A stretch of 64,000 nucleotides of DNA from Terriglobia bacterium (lineage in GTDB: Bacteria; Acidobacteriota; Terriglobia; Terriglobales; Acidobacteriaceae). Both the position numbers and the translations under genes were made by a program. Location: the NCBI GenBank assembly GCA_020073465.1, contig JAIQFC010000006.1, forward strand, positions 124,001-188,000, written 5' to 3'. Shown piece by piece: positions 47,374 through 55,247 of this stretch. How positions within the stretch are numbered: the first letter of the stretch is position 1; every line of letters starts with the position of its first letter. Below the pieces are notes generated by a model that saw only the letters and a list, made by a program, of their open reading frames with translations, did no database searches and was not told the DNA's origin.

Positions 47374-49251
47374 ATGTCGCTCAGAGCACCAAACTTCCTT
47401 ATCTGCATCGCACTGTTGGCGGCGATGGCGCCACTTGCCCGCACGCAGTCCCCCAGTTTCGTGGCTGCCATGAAGCTGTTTCAACAGCAACGCTGGGAGG
47501 AAGCTGCCTCAGCGTTTCAGGCCATTGAAACATCCTCGCCAGGAGAAACCGACGCTCTTCTATACAAGGGAAAGTCGCTCATCAATCTGGGCAGGTTCGC
47601 AGATGCCGACCCTGCACTTGTGGCCTACAGTGCGGCGCATCCCCAGTCGGACGAAACGCTGTACTTGCTGGCTTATACGCACTTCCGGGAGGGCAAACCC
47701 GAGGAATCACTCAATTTGTCGACGCGAGCCGCGAAGTTGAGGGCACCCGAAGCGGACGACCTCAAGATTGTGGCTCTGGATTACGTTTTACTGAATGACC
47801 TGGCCAGCGCTTCTCGCTACCTTCAGCAATCTCTGCAATTGAAACCCAATAACGTCGAGGCGCGCTATGCCCTGGGACGCGTCCTCTACCAGCAAAACCA
47901 GTTTGATCAAGCCATCACTGCGTTTCAGGAAGTGCTGCGCATCGATCCTCGCAACGTCAAGGCCCAGGACAATCTCGGTTTGGCATGGGAAGGAAAGAAT
48001 GAAACCGAGCAGGCGATCGCAGCTTACCAGAAGGCTATCGAAATGGACAAAGCCGCGGCGCATCATTACGAGCAGCCGTTCTTGAACCTGGGAACGCTGC
48101 TGAGCAAGCTGAATCGAAGCGAAGCGGCCATACCGCTGCTCACGCGCGCCATTGAAATCGACGCCGGCTCCGCCCAGGCACACCTGGAGCTGGGCCGGGC
48201 CTACTTCAATGCCAGTCAGATGGACAAGGCGCAAGGCGAACTGGAGGAGGCCGCGCGTCTGCAGCCCCAAAAACGCGAAACGCACTATTTATTGGGCCGC
48301 CTCTATCAGCGATTGGGAAAGACCGACCAAGCGAAAGATGAGTTCAAGACCACCGAGGACCTCATCCATGCAGAGGGCGGCAATGCCGCCGACGTGCGAC
48401 CGCGTGAGCCGGAGCCGCAAGCTGCCTCGAAAGCAGGACCCGGCACAGAACAAAAGCCCTCCCCGCCGGTCCAGGCTTTGAGATCGGACGCTGCAAAAGC
48501 GTTGCGAGACGGCGAACTCGAGAAGTCGCTGTCGATTCTCATCCAGGCCCGCAAGGCCGCTCCCACCGATCCCGATGTGAACTATGAATTTGGGACAGTG
48601 GCGCTGCGTATGGGCTTGTATCCGGACTCCGCGGAAGCGCTACAGCAGGCTCTGTCCTTACGTAGAGACGATCCAAATGCGCTGTATGCTCTCGGCAGAG
48701 CGAAGATGGGCCTGGGCAAGTTTCAGGATGCCCGCGAACTTTTTGCCCGGTATGTTCAGCTGCGCCCAGAGGACGCCAGCGGCCACTATGGTCTTGGCGT
48801 GATTCTTCGCATGTCGGACGCGACCACTGAGGCCAGGCAAGAGCTTCAGAGGTCGATTGATCTGCAGCCGGCGCAGACCGAAAGCTACGTGCAACTCGGC
48901 AAACTGGAACTCGACAAAGGTGATTTGGAGGGAGCCGCGGGACAATTCAACCGCGTGTTGAAACGTTATCCCAGGCATCCGGAAGCGCTGATGGGCATGG
49001 GAGAAGTGCACTTTCAGCGAAAAGACTATGCTGCTGCCGCTTCTCTTCTGCGCGATGCCACAGCTGCGAGTCCGGCCTTACGCGAAGCCCACTACTACCT
49101 CGGCCTCGCGTATGCACGACTCAAACAACCCGAGGACTCGAAGCGGGAGCTGGACATCGCGAGCAAACTGGAGCACGAGGAACTGGACAAGCAAAGAACA
49201 CTCCTGAAGTTGCTGGATCCGGGCGAACTCGATTCCGCCCAACAGAAATAG
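47374..49251 (+). CDS. TPR-repeat exported protein C
   Basis: A 625-residue protein with a signal peptide (FLICIALLAAMAPLARTQS). It has two TPR blocks separated by a Pro/Glu/Lys-rich linker at about residues 335-370 (RPREPEPQAASKAGPGTEQK). Repeats include FQQQRWEEAASAFQAIE, YALGRVLYQQNQFDQAITAF, LDNLGLAWEGKNETEQ-type units, YLLGRLYQRLGKTDQAKDEF, and in the second block YALGRAKMGLGKFQDARELF and YVQLGKLELDKGDLEGAAGQF. It is co-transcribed with ASPIC C. It converges with the GH43 gene 10 bp away, with no visible terminator. Function is presumably scaffolding; no catalytic motif. Confidence 0.75.
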   Translation: MSLRAPNFLICIALLAAMAPLARTQSPSFVAAMKLFQQQRWEEAASAFQAIETSSPGETDALLYKGKSLINLGRFADADPALVAYSAAHPQSDETLYLLAYTHFREGKPEESLNLSTRAAKLRAPEADDLKIVALDYVLLNDLASASRYLQQSLQLKPNNVEARYALGRVLYQQNQFDQAITAFQEVLRIDPRNVKAQDNLGLAWEGKNETEQAIAAYQKAIEMDKAAAHHYEQPFLNLGTLLSKLNRSEAAIPLLTRAIEIDAGSAQAHLELGRAYFNASQMDKAQGELEEAARLQPQKRETHYLLGRLYQRLGKTDQAKDEFKTTEDLIHAEGGNAADVRPREPEPQAASKAGPGTEQKPSPPVQALRSDAAKALRDGELEKSLSILIQARKAAPTDPDVNYEFGTVALRMGLYPDSAEALQQALSLRRDDPNALYALGRAKMGLGKFQDARELFARYVQLRPEDASGHYGLGVILRMSDATTEARQELQRSIDLQPAQTESYVQLGKLELDKGDLEGAAGQFNRVLKRYPRHPEALMGMGEVHFQRKDYAAAASLLRDATAASPALREAHYYLGLAYARLKQPEDSKRELDIASKLEHEELDKQRTLLKLLDPGELDSAQQK

Positions 49252-49260
49252 CCTGCTCCG

Positions 49261-50328
49261 CTACCTCCCGCTGTCGCCCTCCAGCGCCACATGGGGCCAG
49301 CCATCGCTCCACTCGATCGTCGAAATCTGGAGAGACGGTCTGCCGCTCTGGGCATCGTAGGCGTGAAAGACAATGATGTCCCCGTCTTTCTGCTGAAGGA
49401 TCGACTCGCCTCCGGGCCCGACCCAGTGTTGATTTCCCGACAGCATCAGAGTTCCACCACCCTGCAACATGGGTTTCGCGTTCGCATCCACATAAGGCCC
49501 TGTGACAGCGCGCGAGCGTCCAACCATCGTCTTGTAATCGCTTTTAGTGCCCCGGCAGCAGAGGTCAAAGGAAACAAAGAGGTAGTAAGAGCCATCGTGG
49601 CGGACAATAAAGGGGGCTTCGATGGCCTGAGAGTCAGGCGGCAAATCGGGCCTGCGCGGCCCCGCATCGGGGACTCGCGCTCTGCTGGCCAGAGAATAAA
49701 GCTTAGTATCCTGAGGATCGAGTTTTCCGGTTTTGGCATCGATTCGGCGCATCTTGATCCCGCTCCAGAAGCTTCCAAAGGCCAGCCAGGCGCCCCCCCT
49801 CTCATCCAAGATCAAGTTCGGATCGATGGCGTTGAAGTCATCACTTGAGACCGAGCGCAACACCAGCCCTTCGTCCTTCCACCGATAGTTCGGGCTTTGC
49901 GGGTCGAGGGTCTTATTCGTGAGCAGCGCAATCCCAGAGGTATTCTTTCCGAAAATTGAAAAGGCGTAATACAGATGATACGTGCCGTCAAAATACGAGA
50001 TGTCCGGCGCCCAAAGATCCTTGGTTTCGGGACTCTCCTTCTTGATCCAGTCGGGAATCTGAGAGAAAACAAATCCGCAATTCTTCCAACGGTGCAAGTC
50101 TTTCGAGCAACGAATGGGAAGCTGACCCTGTGGATCCTTTCCAGTGACCGTCGCGAACAGATACCAGGTATCACCCTCTCTGATGATAGAAGGGTCATGA
50201 GTGCCTTGAACATCTCCTTCGAGCGCCAATGCCTTGGGGGAGGCGGGGGAATCGCTGCGTAACACGCCGGGATAGAAAGTGATGGCGAGAAGTAGAATCG
50301 AAACCCGAATCAGAAATGCCGTATTCAT
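49261..50328 (-). CDS. GH43 endo-1,5-alpha-L-arabinanase-like, secreted
   Basis: A 355-residue five-bladed-propeller glycosidase. Start at 50328 gives a direct signal peptide (FLIRVSILLLAITFYPGVLR); the longer frame crosses the promoter and operator. The three catalytic carboxylates are visible as D45 (GTHDPSIIREG), D169 (NAIDPNLILDE) and E237 (AIEAPFIVRHDG). The blocks LAFGSFWSGIKM, FVSFDLCCRG and TMVGRSRAVTGPY are those of the arabinanase branch of GH43 rather than xylosidases. It probably cuts the arabinan backbone. It is divergent from the GH5-like gene and shares the operator at 50399. Confidence 0.88.
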   Translation of the reverse strand: MNTAFLIRVSILLLAITFYPGVLRSDSPASPKALALEGDVQGTHDPSIIREGDTWYLFATVTGKDPQGQLPIRCSKDLHRWKNCGFVFSQIPDWIKKESPETKDLWAPDISYFDGTYHLYYAFSIFGKNTSGIALLTNKTLDPQSPNYRWKDEGLVLRSVSSDDFNAIDPNLILDERGGAWLAFGSFWSGIKMRRIDAKTGKLDPQDTKLYSLASRARVPDAGPRRPDLPPDSQAIEAPFIVRHDGSYYLFVSFDLCCRGTKSDYKTMVGRSRAVTGPYVDANAKPMLQGGGTLMLSGNQHWVGPGGESILQQKDGDIIVFHAYDAQSGRPSLQISTIEWSDGWPHVALEGDSGR

Positions 50329-50388
50329 GACGTGCCCAACTCGTGAGAAGACTGCAGAATCCTGCCGGCGGAACACGATGCGGAGGCA

Positions 50389-50417
50389 GTATAGCATAGT
50401 AAACGTTTGCTACGCTG
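50389..50417. promoter_or_regulatory. LacI-type operator in the spacer of the GH43 promoter, divergent with GH5-like gene
   Basis: The box GTAAACGTTTGC is at 50399-50410. On the minus strand TATACT (complement of 50389-50394) is a good -10; with a 17-bp spacer the -35 position (complement of 50412-50417) reads CAGCGT, so the operator lies within the spacer. The GH5-like start at 50438 is only 27 bp from the box, so the same site probably controls it too. Confidence 0.65.
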
Positions 50418-50437
50418 CTTGAATGCCGGGAGGCCCT

Positions 50438-51580
50438 ATGTGCAGCATCTCTTCCACACGCCGGTTCTTGCTCTGGATCGTCATCTTGTCGAGCGTCGCA
50501 GTGACCGGATCAGGTGCTCAGTCCAATGGAGCAGGAAGATGGCCTGTCGACAAGGCAACGCATTGGTACTCGTCCCAACCTTGGCTCGTCGGCGCCAATT
50601 TTGTTCCCAGTACTGCGATCAATGAACTCGAAATGTGGCAGGCGGACACATTCGATATCGCTACCATCGACCGCGAACTTGGCTGGGCAGAGTCCCTGGG
50701 AATGAACACCATGCGGGTCTTTCTGCACAATCTCCTTTGGCAGGAGGACTCGAACAGCTTTCTCGGTCGGATGGATAAGTTTCTGAGGCTTGCTGACCGG
50801 CACAAAATCCGCGTCACGTTTGTGTTGTTGGATTCGGTTTGGGATCCCTACCCCAAGGCCGGCAAGCAGCGCGATCCCAAGCCTCACGTGCACAATTCGG
50901 GTTGGGTGCAAGCGCCCGGCGCAGACATACTCAAAGCCCCCCCACGATGGGACCGGGAACTGAAGCCTTACGTGAAGGGGGTCCTCACGCGTTTCGCGAA
51001 TGATCGTCGAGTTTTGATGTGGGACCTGATGAATGAGCCCGATAACGAGAACCCGCCATATAAGACTCAGGAACTCCCGAACAAAGCGGCTTTGGCGCTG
51101 GAGTTGCTGCAAAGGGAGTGGCAGTGGGCGCGCGAAGTAAATCCCGCTCAACCGCTTACTAGCGGGGTATGGCAGGGAGACTGGAAGAATGACGGCGTGC
51201 TCAGCGCGACCGCCCGCTTTCAACTCGACAACTCTGATGTCATTACCTTTCACAGTTACGACCCGTCGGAAGCGGTGCAGCGGAAGACCGCTTCGCTTCG
51301 ACGCTACGGGCGTCCGATCATCTGCACCGAGTACATGGCTCGGCCCATGGGGAGCACTTTCCAAGCCATTCTGCCTCTTCTGAAACAAGAACGAGTAGGG
51401 GCCTACAACTGGGGTTTTGTGTCGGGGAGGTCGCAAACCATCTATCCCTGGGACTCTTGGGAAAAGACGTACACTGGGGCGCCCGCGGTATGGTTTCATG
51501 ACATCTTCCACAACGACGGCAGGCCTTATGATCCGGCAGAAGTAAGTCTCATTAAGCGGCTCGCAGGCCAGCAAAAGTAG
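50438..51580 (+). CDS. GH5-like (clan A) glycoside hydrolase, secreted
   Basis: A 380-residue cellulase/mannanase-fold enzyme. ATG 50438 is preferred over 50423 because GGGAGG sits 4 bp before it. The signal peptide is RRFLLWIVILSSVAVTGSGAQ. The barrel has MRVFLHNLLWQED, the acid/base E200 in DLMNEPDNENP, HSYDP, and the nucleophile E298 in IICTEYMARP. The fold and spacing fit GH5; activity (beta-xylanase, beta-mannosidase, exo-galactanase) cannot be chosen from sequence. It shares the operator at 50399 with the arabinanase, so it likely acts on the same polymer. Confidence 0.75.
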   Translation: MCSISSTRRFLLWIVILSSVAVTGSGAQSNGAGRWPVDKATHWYSSQPWLVGANFVPSTAINELEMWQADTFDIATIDRELGWAESLGMNTMRVFLHNLLWQEDSNSFLGRMDKFLRLADRHKIRVTFVLLDSVWDPYPKAGKQRDPKPHVHNSGWVQAPGADILKAPPRWDRELKPYVKGVLTRFANDRRVLMWDLMNEPDNENPPYKTQELPNKAALALELLQREWQWAREVNPAQPLTSGVWQGDWKNDGVLSATARFQLDNSDVITFHSYDPSEAVQRKTASLRRYGRPIICTEYMARPMGSTFQAILPLLKQERVGAYNWGFVSGRSQTIYPWDSWEKTYTGAPAVWFHDIFHNDGRPYDPAEVSLIKRLAGQQK

Positions 51581-51629
51581 GTGTGAAGGGGATCGGACGC
51601 TCTGCCCGGGCTTTTCGTTGATCGGGAAT

Positions 51630-51672
51630 GTAAACGTTTACTCTTGGCATCTGCCTGATAATTTGGTATCTT
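51630..51672 (+). promoter_or_regulatory. Perfect LacI-type operator abutting promoter of GH51 pair
   Basis: Palindrome GTAAACGTTTAC (51630-51641), then TC, then TTGGCA (51644-51649), a 17-bp spacer and TATCTT (51667-51672). The geometry is the same as at 40464. The GH51 start follows at 51715. Confidence 0.75.
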
Positions 51673-51714
51673 CTCGCATCGCCTTGAACCTTTCTTCATC
51701 TGGAGGCCGCAATC

Positions 51715-53343
51715 ATGTTCTCCTCCGACAGACGTTCCTTCCTGCGCCAAGCCGGGGCTGCAAGTCTGGCATGCTCCGCGAATCTGGTGTTCGGTCGTTT
51801 CTTGTCTGCCCAAGCGCAATCGTCGAATTCCGGCGAGCCGAGCCGCATCTTTATAGACTCTCGCCGCACGGTAGCGCCGCTCGACCGCAATCTCTTCGGT
51901 TCGTTTCTCGAACACCTTGGCCGCGCCATTCACGAAGGAATCTATGACCCTGCGTCGAAGTTGTCCGACTCGAATGGGCTCCGCAAGGATGTGATCGATG
52001 AAGTCAAGAAGCTGGGCGTTCCGATCATCCGTTATCCCGGAGGGAATTTCGTATCGGGCTACAACTGGCTGGACGGGGTTGGACCGAAGCAGGACCGCCC
52101 GCGGGTGCTCGACAAGGCATGGAATTCGCTGGAGTCGAACCAGTTTGGCACGAACGAGTTCATGGCGTGGTGCAAGGCCGTGGGCACAGAACCTCTGATG
52201 GGACTCAACCTGGGCACAGGAACTCCGGAGCGGGCTGCCGCATTAGTGGAATACTGCAACGTCGAGAAGGGGACGCAGTGGAGCGAACTGCGGCGCAAAC
52301 ATGGATTCGCCGCGCCCTACAACGTCCGCCGCTGGTGCCTTGGCAATGAGATGGACGGTCCCTGGCAGATTGGGCACATGACGGCAACCGAGTACGGATT
52401 GAAAGCCCAGGATGCGGCCCGCCAGATGCGATACGTGGATCCGTCAGTACAGTTGATCGCGTGCGGTTCGAGCGGCCCCTTTATGCCCACGTATCTCGAG
52501 TGGGACCGCGAAGTGCTGGAGCAATGTTACGACTACGTGGATGCCCTTTCCCTGCACCGGTACTTCGGAAATACGCCGGAAGAGACCGGCGGTGACAGCG
52601 AAAAGTTTGTGGCCCTGAATCTGACCATGGACCGTCAAATCGCGGAAACCCTGGCGGTCTGTGATCTGGTTCGCGGACACAAGCGATCTCCCAAGAAACT
52701 TTGGCTTTCGTTCGATGAATGGAACGTCTGGTACCGCGAACGCAGCGGGACGGCGGTGAATGGCAATCGCCAGGAAGCGCCACATCTGCTGGAAGAGATT
52801 TACAACCTGGAAGATGCGCTGCTGGTGGGCGGGCTCATTATCACTCTGCTGCGCAATGCCGACCGCGTAAAGCTCGCCTGCCTGGCACAGTTGATTAACG
52901 TCATCGCGCCCATCATGACCAACGCCACGGGCCTGTTCCGGCAGACCATCTACTATCCATATAGCTGGGCTCTGCAGTTTGCGCGCGGAAACGTGCTGAA
53001 CGTTCTGGTGCAATCGCCAACCTACGAAGTTTCACACATGGATCCCGTTCCCTATTTGGATGCGGCCGGAACTCTCAATCCGGAGACCGGTCAGACTTCC
53101 CTCTTTATCCTGAATCGCGATCTATCGAAGGCGCGGGAAGTCGAGATTGTCTGGGAGGACAATCCTGGGACGCGTGTGCTCGCATCGTGGGTGTTAACCG
53201 GAAACGATCTGAAGGCCGTCAATAGCTTCGAGGCCCCTCAACGCGTGCAGCCACAGCCACTGGACAAACCGTCGGCAACTGGAGGACGCACGAAGTTCGA
53301 GGTCCCAGCCCGTTCGTACACAGTGCTGCAGTGGGCGAGCTAG
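51715..53343 (+). CDS. GH51 alpha-L-arabinofuranosidase 1, Tat-exported
   Basis: A 542-residue retaining arabinofuranosidase. Twin-arginine signal DRRSFLRQAGAASLA (5-19). The barrel opens RNLFGSFLEHLGRAIHEGIYDP, followed by IIRYPGGNFVSGYNWLDGVGP. The acid/base is E212 in CLGNEMDGPWQ and the nucleophile E335 in LSFDEWNVWY. The C-terminal beta-sandwich ends in FEVPARSYTVLQWAS, the motif also found in the relic at 25335. The start is preceded by CTGGAGG. It releases alpha-L-arabinofuranose from arabinan or arabinoxylan. It forms an operon with the second GH51 gene. Confidence 0.92.
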   Translation: MFSSDRRSFLRQAGAASLACSANLVFGRFLSAQAQSSNSGEPSRIFIDSRRTVAPLDRNLFGSFLEHLGRAIHEGIYDPASKLSDSNGLRKDVIDEVKKLGVPIIRYPGGNFVSGYNWLDGVGPKQDRPRVLDKAWNSLESNQFGTNEFMAWCKAVGTEPLMGLNLGTGTPERAAALVEYCNVEKGTQWSELRRKHGFAAPYNVRRWCLGNEMDGPWQIGHMTATEYGLKAQDAARQMRYVDPSVQLIACGSSGPFMPTYLEWDREVLEQCYDYVDALSLHRYFGNTPEETGGDSEKFVALNLTMDRQIAETLAVCDLVRGHKRSPKKLWLSFDEWNVWYRERSGTAVNGNRQEAPHLLEEIYNLEDALLVGGLIITLLRNADRVKLACLAQLINVIAPIMTNATGLFRQTIYYPYSWALQFARGNVLNVLVQSPTYEVSHMDPVPYLDAAGTLNPETGQTSLFILNRDLSKAREVEIVWEDNPGTRVLASWVLTGNDLKAVNSFEAPQRVQPQPLDKPSATGGRTKFEVPARSYTVLQWAS

Positions 53344-53404
53344 CGGAAGAGAACGCGTGATCGCGGGAGTACCAACGGGCGCTGGCGGGAGCGGCAAACA
53401 ACGA

Positions 53405-55066
53405 ATGATCGGACGCCGAGAATTTCTAAGAAATGGCCTTTTGGCAGCAGGTACGCTGCTCGTCCCGAAGTATTCTTCCTTCGCATCGAGCGGATCTGCT
53501 GCGCGCAATTGCAGAATTGAAGTCTTGCTGGACGAACCCCTCGGAACCATCTCCCCAAACATCTATGGACATTTTACCGAGAACCTGGGAGCCGTTATAT
53601 ATGACGGCATCTGGGTGGGCGAGAACTCCAGCATTCCCCACGTAAACGGCATCCGCAAAGAACTAATCGAGCAGATGCGCAAGATCAAGGCTCCGGTCAT
53701 CCGGTTTCCCGGGGGCTGCTTCGCGGACAGTTACGATTGGCGCGACGGCATCGGCCCGATCGATAAGCGTCCGCGCCGAACGAATTTTTGGGAGGGCGTG
53801 GAGCCGCCGAATTCTCCCGCTAACCACAAATACGATCCCAATCAGTTCGGGACCAATGAATTTGTTCACTTCTGCAAATTGATAGGCAGCCAGCCGTACC
53901 TTGCGGCGAACCTTCGCAGCCTTCCCGCGGAGGAGTTCTACCGGTGGGTGGAGTACTGCAATTCGCCTGCGGGTAGCACAACCCTAGCCGAGATGCGGGC
54001 TGCCTCGGGAAACTCGGAACCCTTTCATGTGCGCTTCTGGGGCGTGGGGAACGAATCCTGGGGATGTGGCGGAAACTTCACGGCCCAGGAATACGCGGTC
54101 GAGTTCCGCCGCTTCACCACTTGGGTTCCGCGCTTTGGGCAGGAATTGTCGTTCATTGCCTCCGGGCCGAACGACGACAGCTGGGAGTGGACGCGAAGCT
54201 TTCTCGAAGAGATCGTCCGCAAGGGACCGGGCCAGTTACATTCGATCTACGGACTGGCTCTTCATTATTATGCCTGGAATCTGAGCCGCGGCCGCACTCA
54301 CGACTGGAATGCAGGCAAAGGCGATGCACTGAAGTTTGACGTGGTCGATTGGTACGAACTACTTCGGCAGGGCGAAGTGATGGAGTCATTGATTACCGGA
54401 CATTGGCAGATCATGGGTGAGATCGACCGTGAACACCACGTCAAACTCGTAGTGGATGAATGGGGCCCGTGGTACCGGCCGGGCAGCGAGATGACGCCGG
54501 GTGACATTCTTGAGCAGACTCCAACCTTGCGTGACGCGGTTTTCAGCGGCATGACGCTGGATATCTTTAACCAGCACCCGGAGAAGATCGCGATGGCGAA
54601 TTGCGCCCAGCTGATCAACTGCCTGAACAGCCTTTACCTGGCACACGGAGACAAGTTCTGCGTGACGCCAGTCGGCCACGTGTTCGATATGTATGCCGCT
54701 CACCAGGGCGGCCAGTCTCTACGTACGGTGTTTTCCGCGCCCAGCGTGCACTACCAGCGCGACGCGAACCCGGCTTCATTTGCCGGGCTCAAGGGCTCTG
54801 CATCGCTCCACAACAAGGTGCTGGTGCTTACCGCAGTGAATCCTCATGTGAGTGAAACGCGTGAGACCGAAATCGGGATCCCGGGGGCAACCATAACGTC
54901 AGCGACAGCCACTACGCTGACCTCCTCCGATATTCACGCGCATAACACGTTTGATCAGAGAGATGCAGTCGTGCCGCAGACCAGAACGGTCGAAACGAAA
55001 GGGCAGGTTCTTAACTACCCATTTCCGCCCGCCTCAGTCACCCAGCTCACGCTGACCTTGCAGTGA
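53405..55066 (+). CDS. GH51 alpha-L-arabinofuranosidase 2, Tat-exported
   Basis: A 553-residue enzyme with a twin-arginine signal GRREFLRNGLLAAG. GTG 53357 would add 16 residues and has a GAAGAGA before it, so the start is not settled. It opens ISPNIYGHFTENLGAVIYDGIW with VIRFPGGCFADSYDWRDGIGP. The acid/base is E217 in GVGNESWGCGG and the nucleophile E352 in VVDEWGPWYRPG. It is diverged from the first copy (different loops, for example the TNFWEGVEPPNSPANHKYDP insert), so it is probably not a recent duplicate but a complementary specificity. It lies 61 bp after the first GH51 gene. Confidence 0.9.
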   Translation: MIGRREFLRNGLLAAGTLLVPKYSSFASSGSAARNCRIEVLLDEPLGTISPNIYGHFTENLGAVIYDGIWVGENSSIPHVNGIRKELIEQMRKIKAPVIRFPGGCFADSYDWRDGIGPIDKRPRRTNFWEGVEPPNSPANHKYDPNQFGTNEFVHFCKLIGSQPYLAANLRSLPAEEFYRWVEYCNSPAGSTTLAEMRAASGNSEPFHVRFWGVGNESWGCGGNFTAQEYAVEFRRFTTWVPRFGQELSFIASGPNDDSWEWTRSFLEEIVRKGPGQLHSIYGLALHYYAWNLSRGRTHDWNAGKGDALKFDVVDWYELLRQGEVMESLITGHWQIMGEIDREHHVKLVVDEWGPWYRPGSEMTPGDILEQTPTLRDAVFSGMTLDIFNQHPEKIAMANCAQLINCLNSLYLAHGDKFCVTPVGHVFDMYAAHQGGQSLRTVFSAPSVHYQRDANPASFAGLKGSASLHNKVLVLTAVNPHVSETRETEIGIPGATITSATATTLTSSDIHAHNTFDQRDAVVPQTRTVETKGQVLNYPFPPASVTQLTLTLQ

Positions 55067-55092
55067 GAAGATTCCTGTAGGTATCGCCACGG

Positions 55093-55106
55093 CGGAGCGC
55101 GCTCCG
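55093..55106. terminator. Possible terminator palindrome after GH51 pair
   Basis: CGGAGCGCGCTCCG is a perfect 14-bp palindrome followed by TTCTTGATTT, 26 bp past the GH51 stop. It could fold as a short GC-rich hairpin. The loop is tight, so confidence is low. Confidence 0.4.
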
Positions 55107-55119
55107 TTCTTGATTTGAG

Positions 55120-55135
55120 TGTGATCTCGCTCACA
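55120..55135. promoter_or_regulatory. CRP-like site upstream of polyferredoxin operon
   Basis: TGTGATCTCGCTCACA matches the CRP half-site pair TGTGA-N6-TCACA exactly. It lies 113 bp before the GTG of the NapH-like gene. A CRP/FNR-superfamily regulator is the natural candidate; no such gene is in the window. Confidence 0.5.
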
Positions 55136-55247
55136 GAACAGGGACTCGGCTCGATGGAGTATTGAGCGTGGTGGACGGCAGCAGGATGCCAAGGCCCGTA
55201 ACCTGGCTCCAGCCGTCTTCTGCTCGCCCCATCCATGAGGGCTCCTC

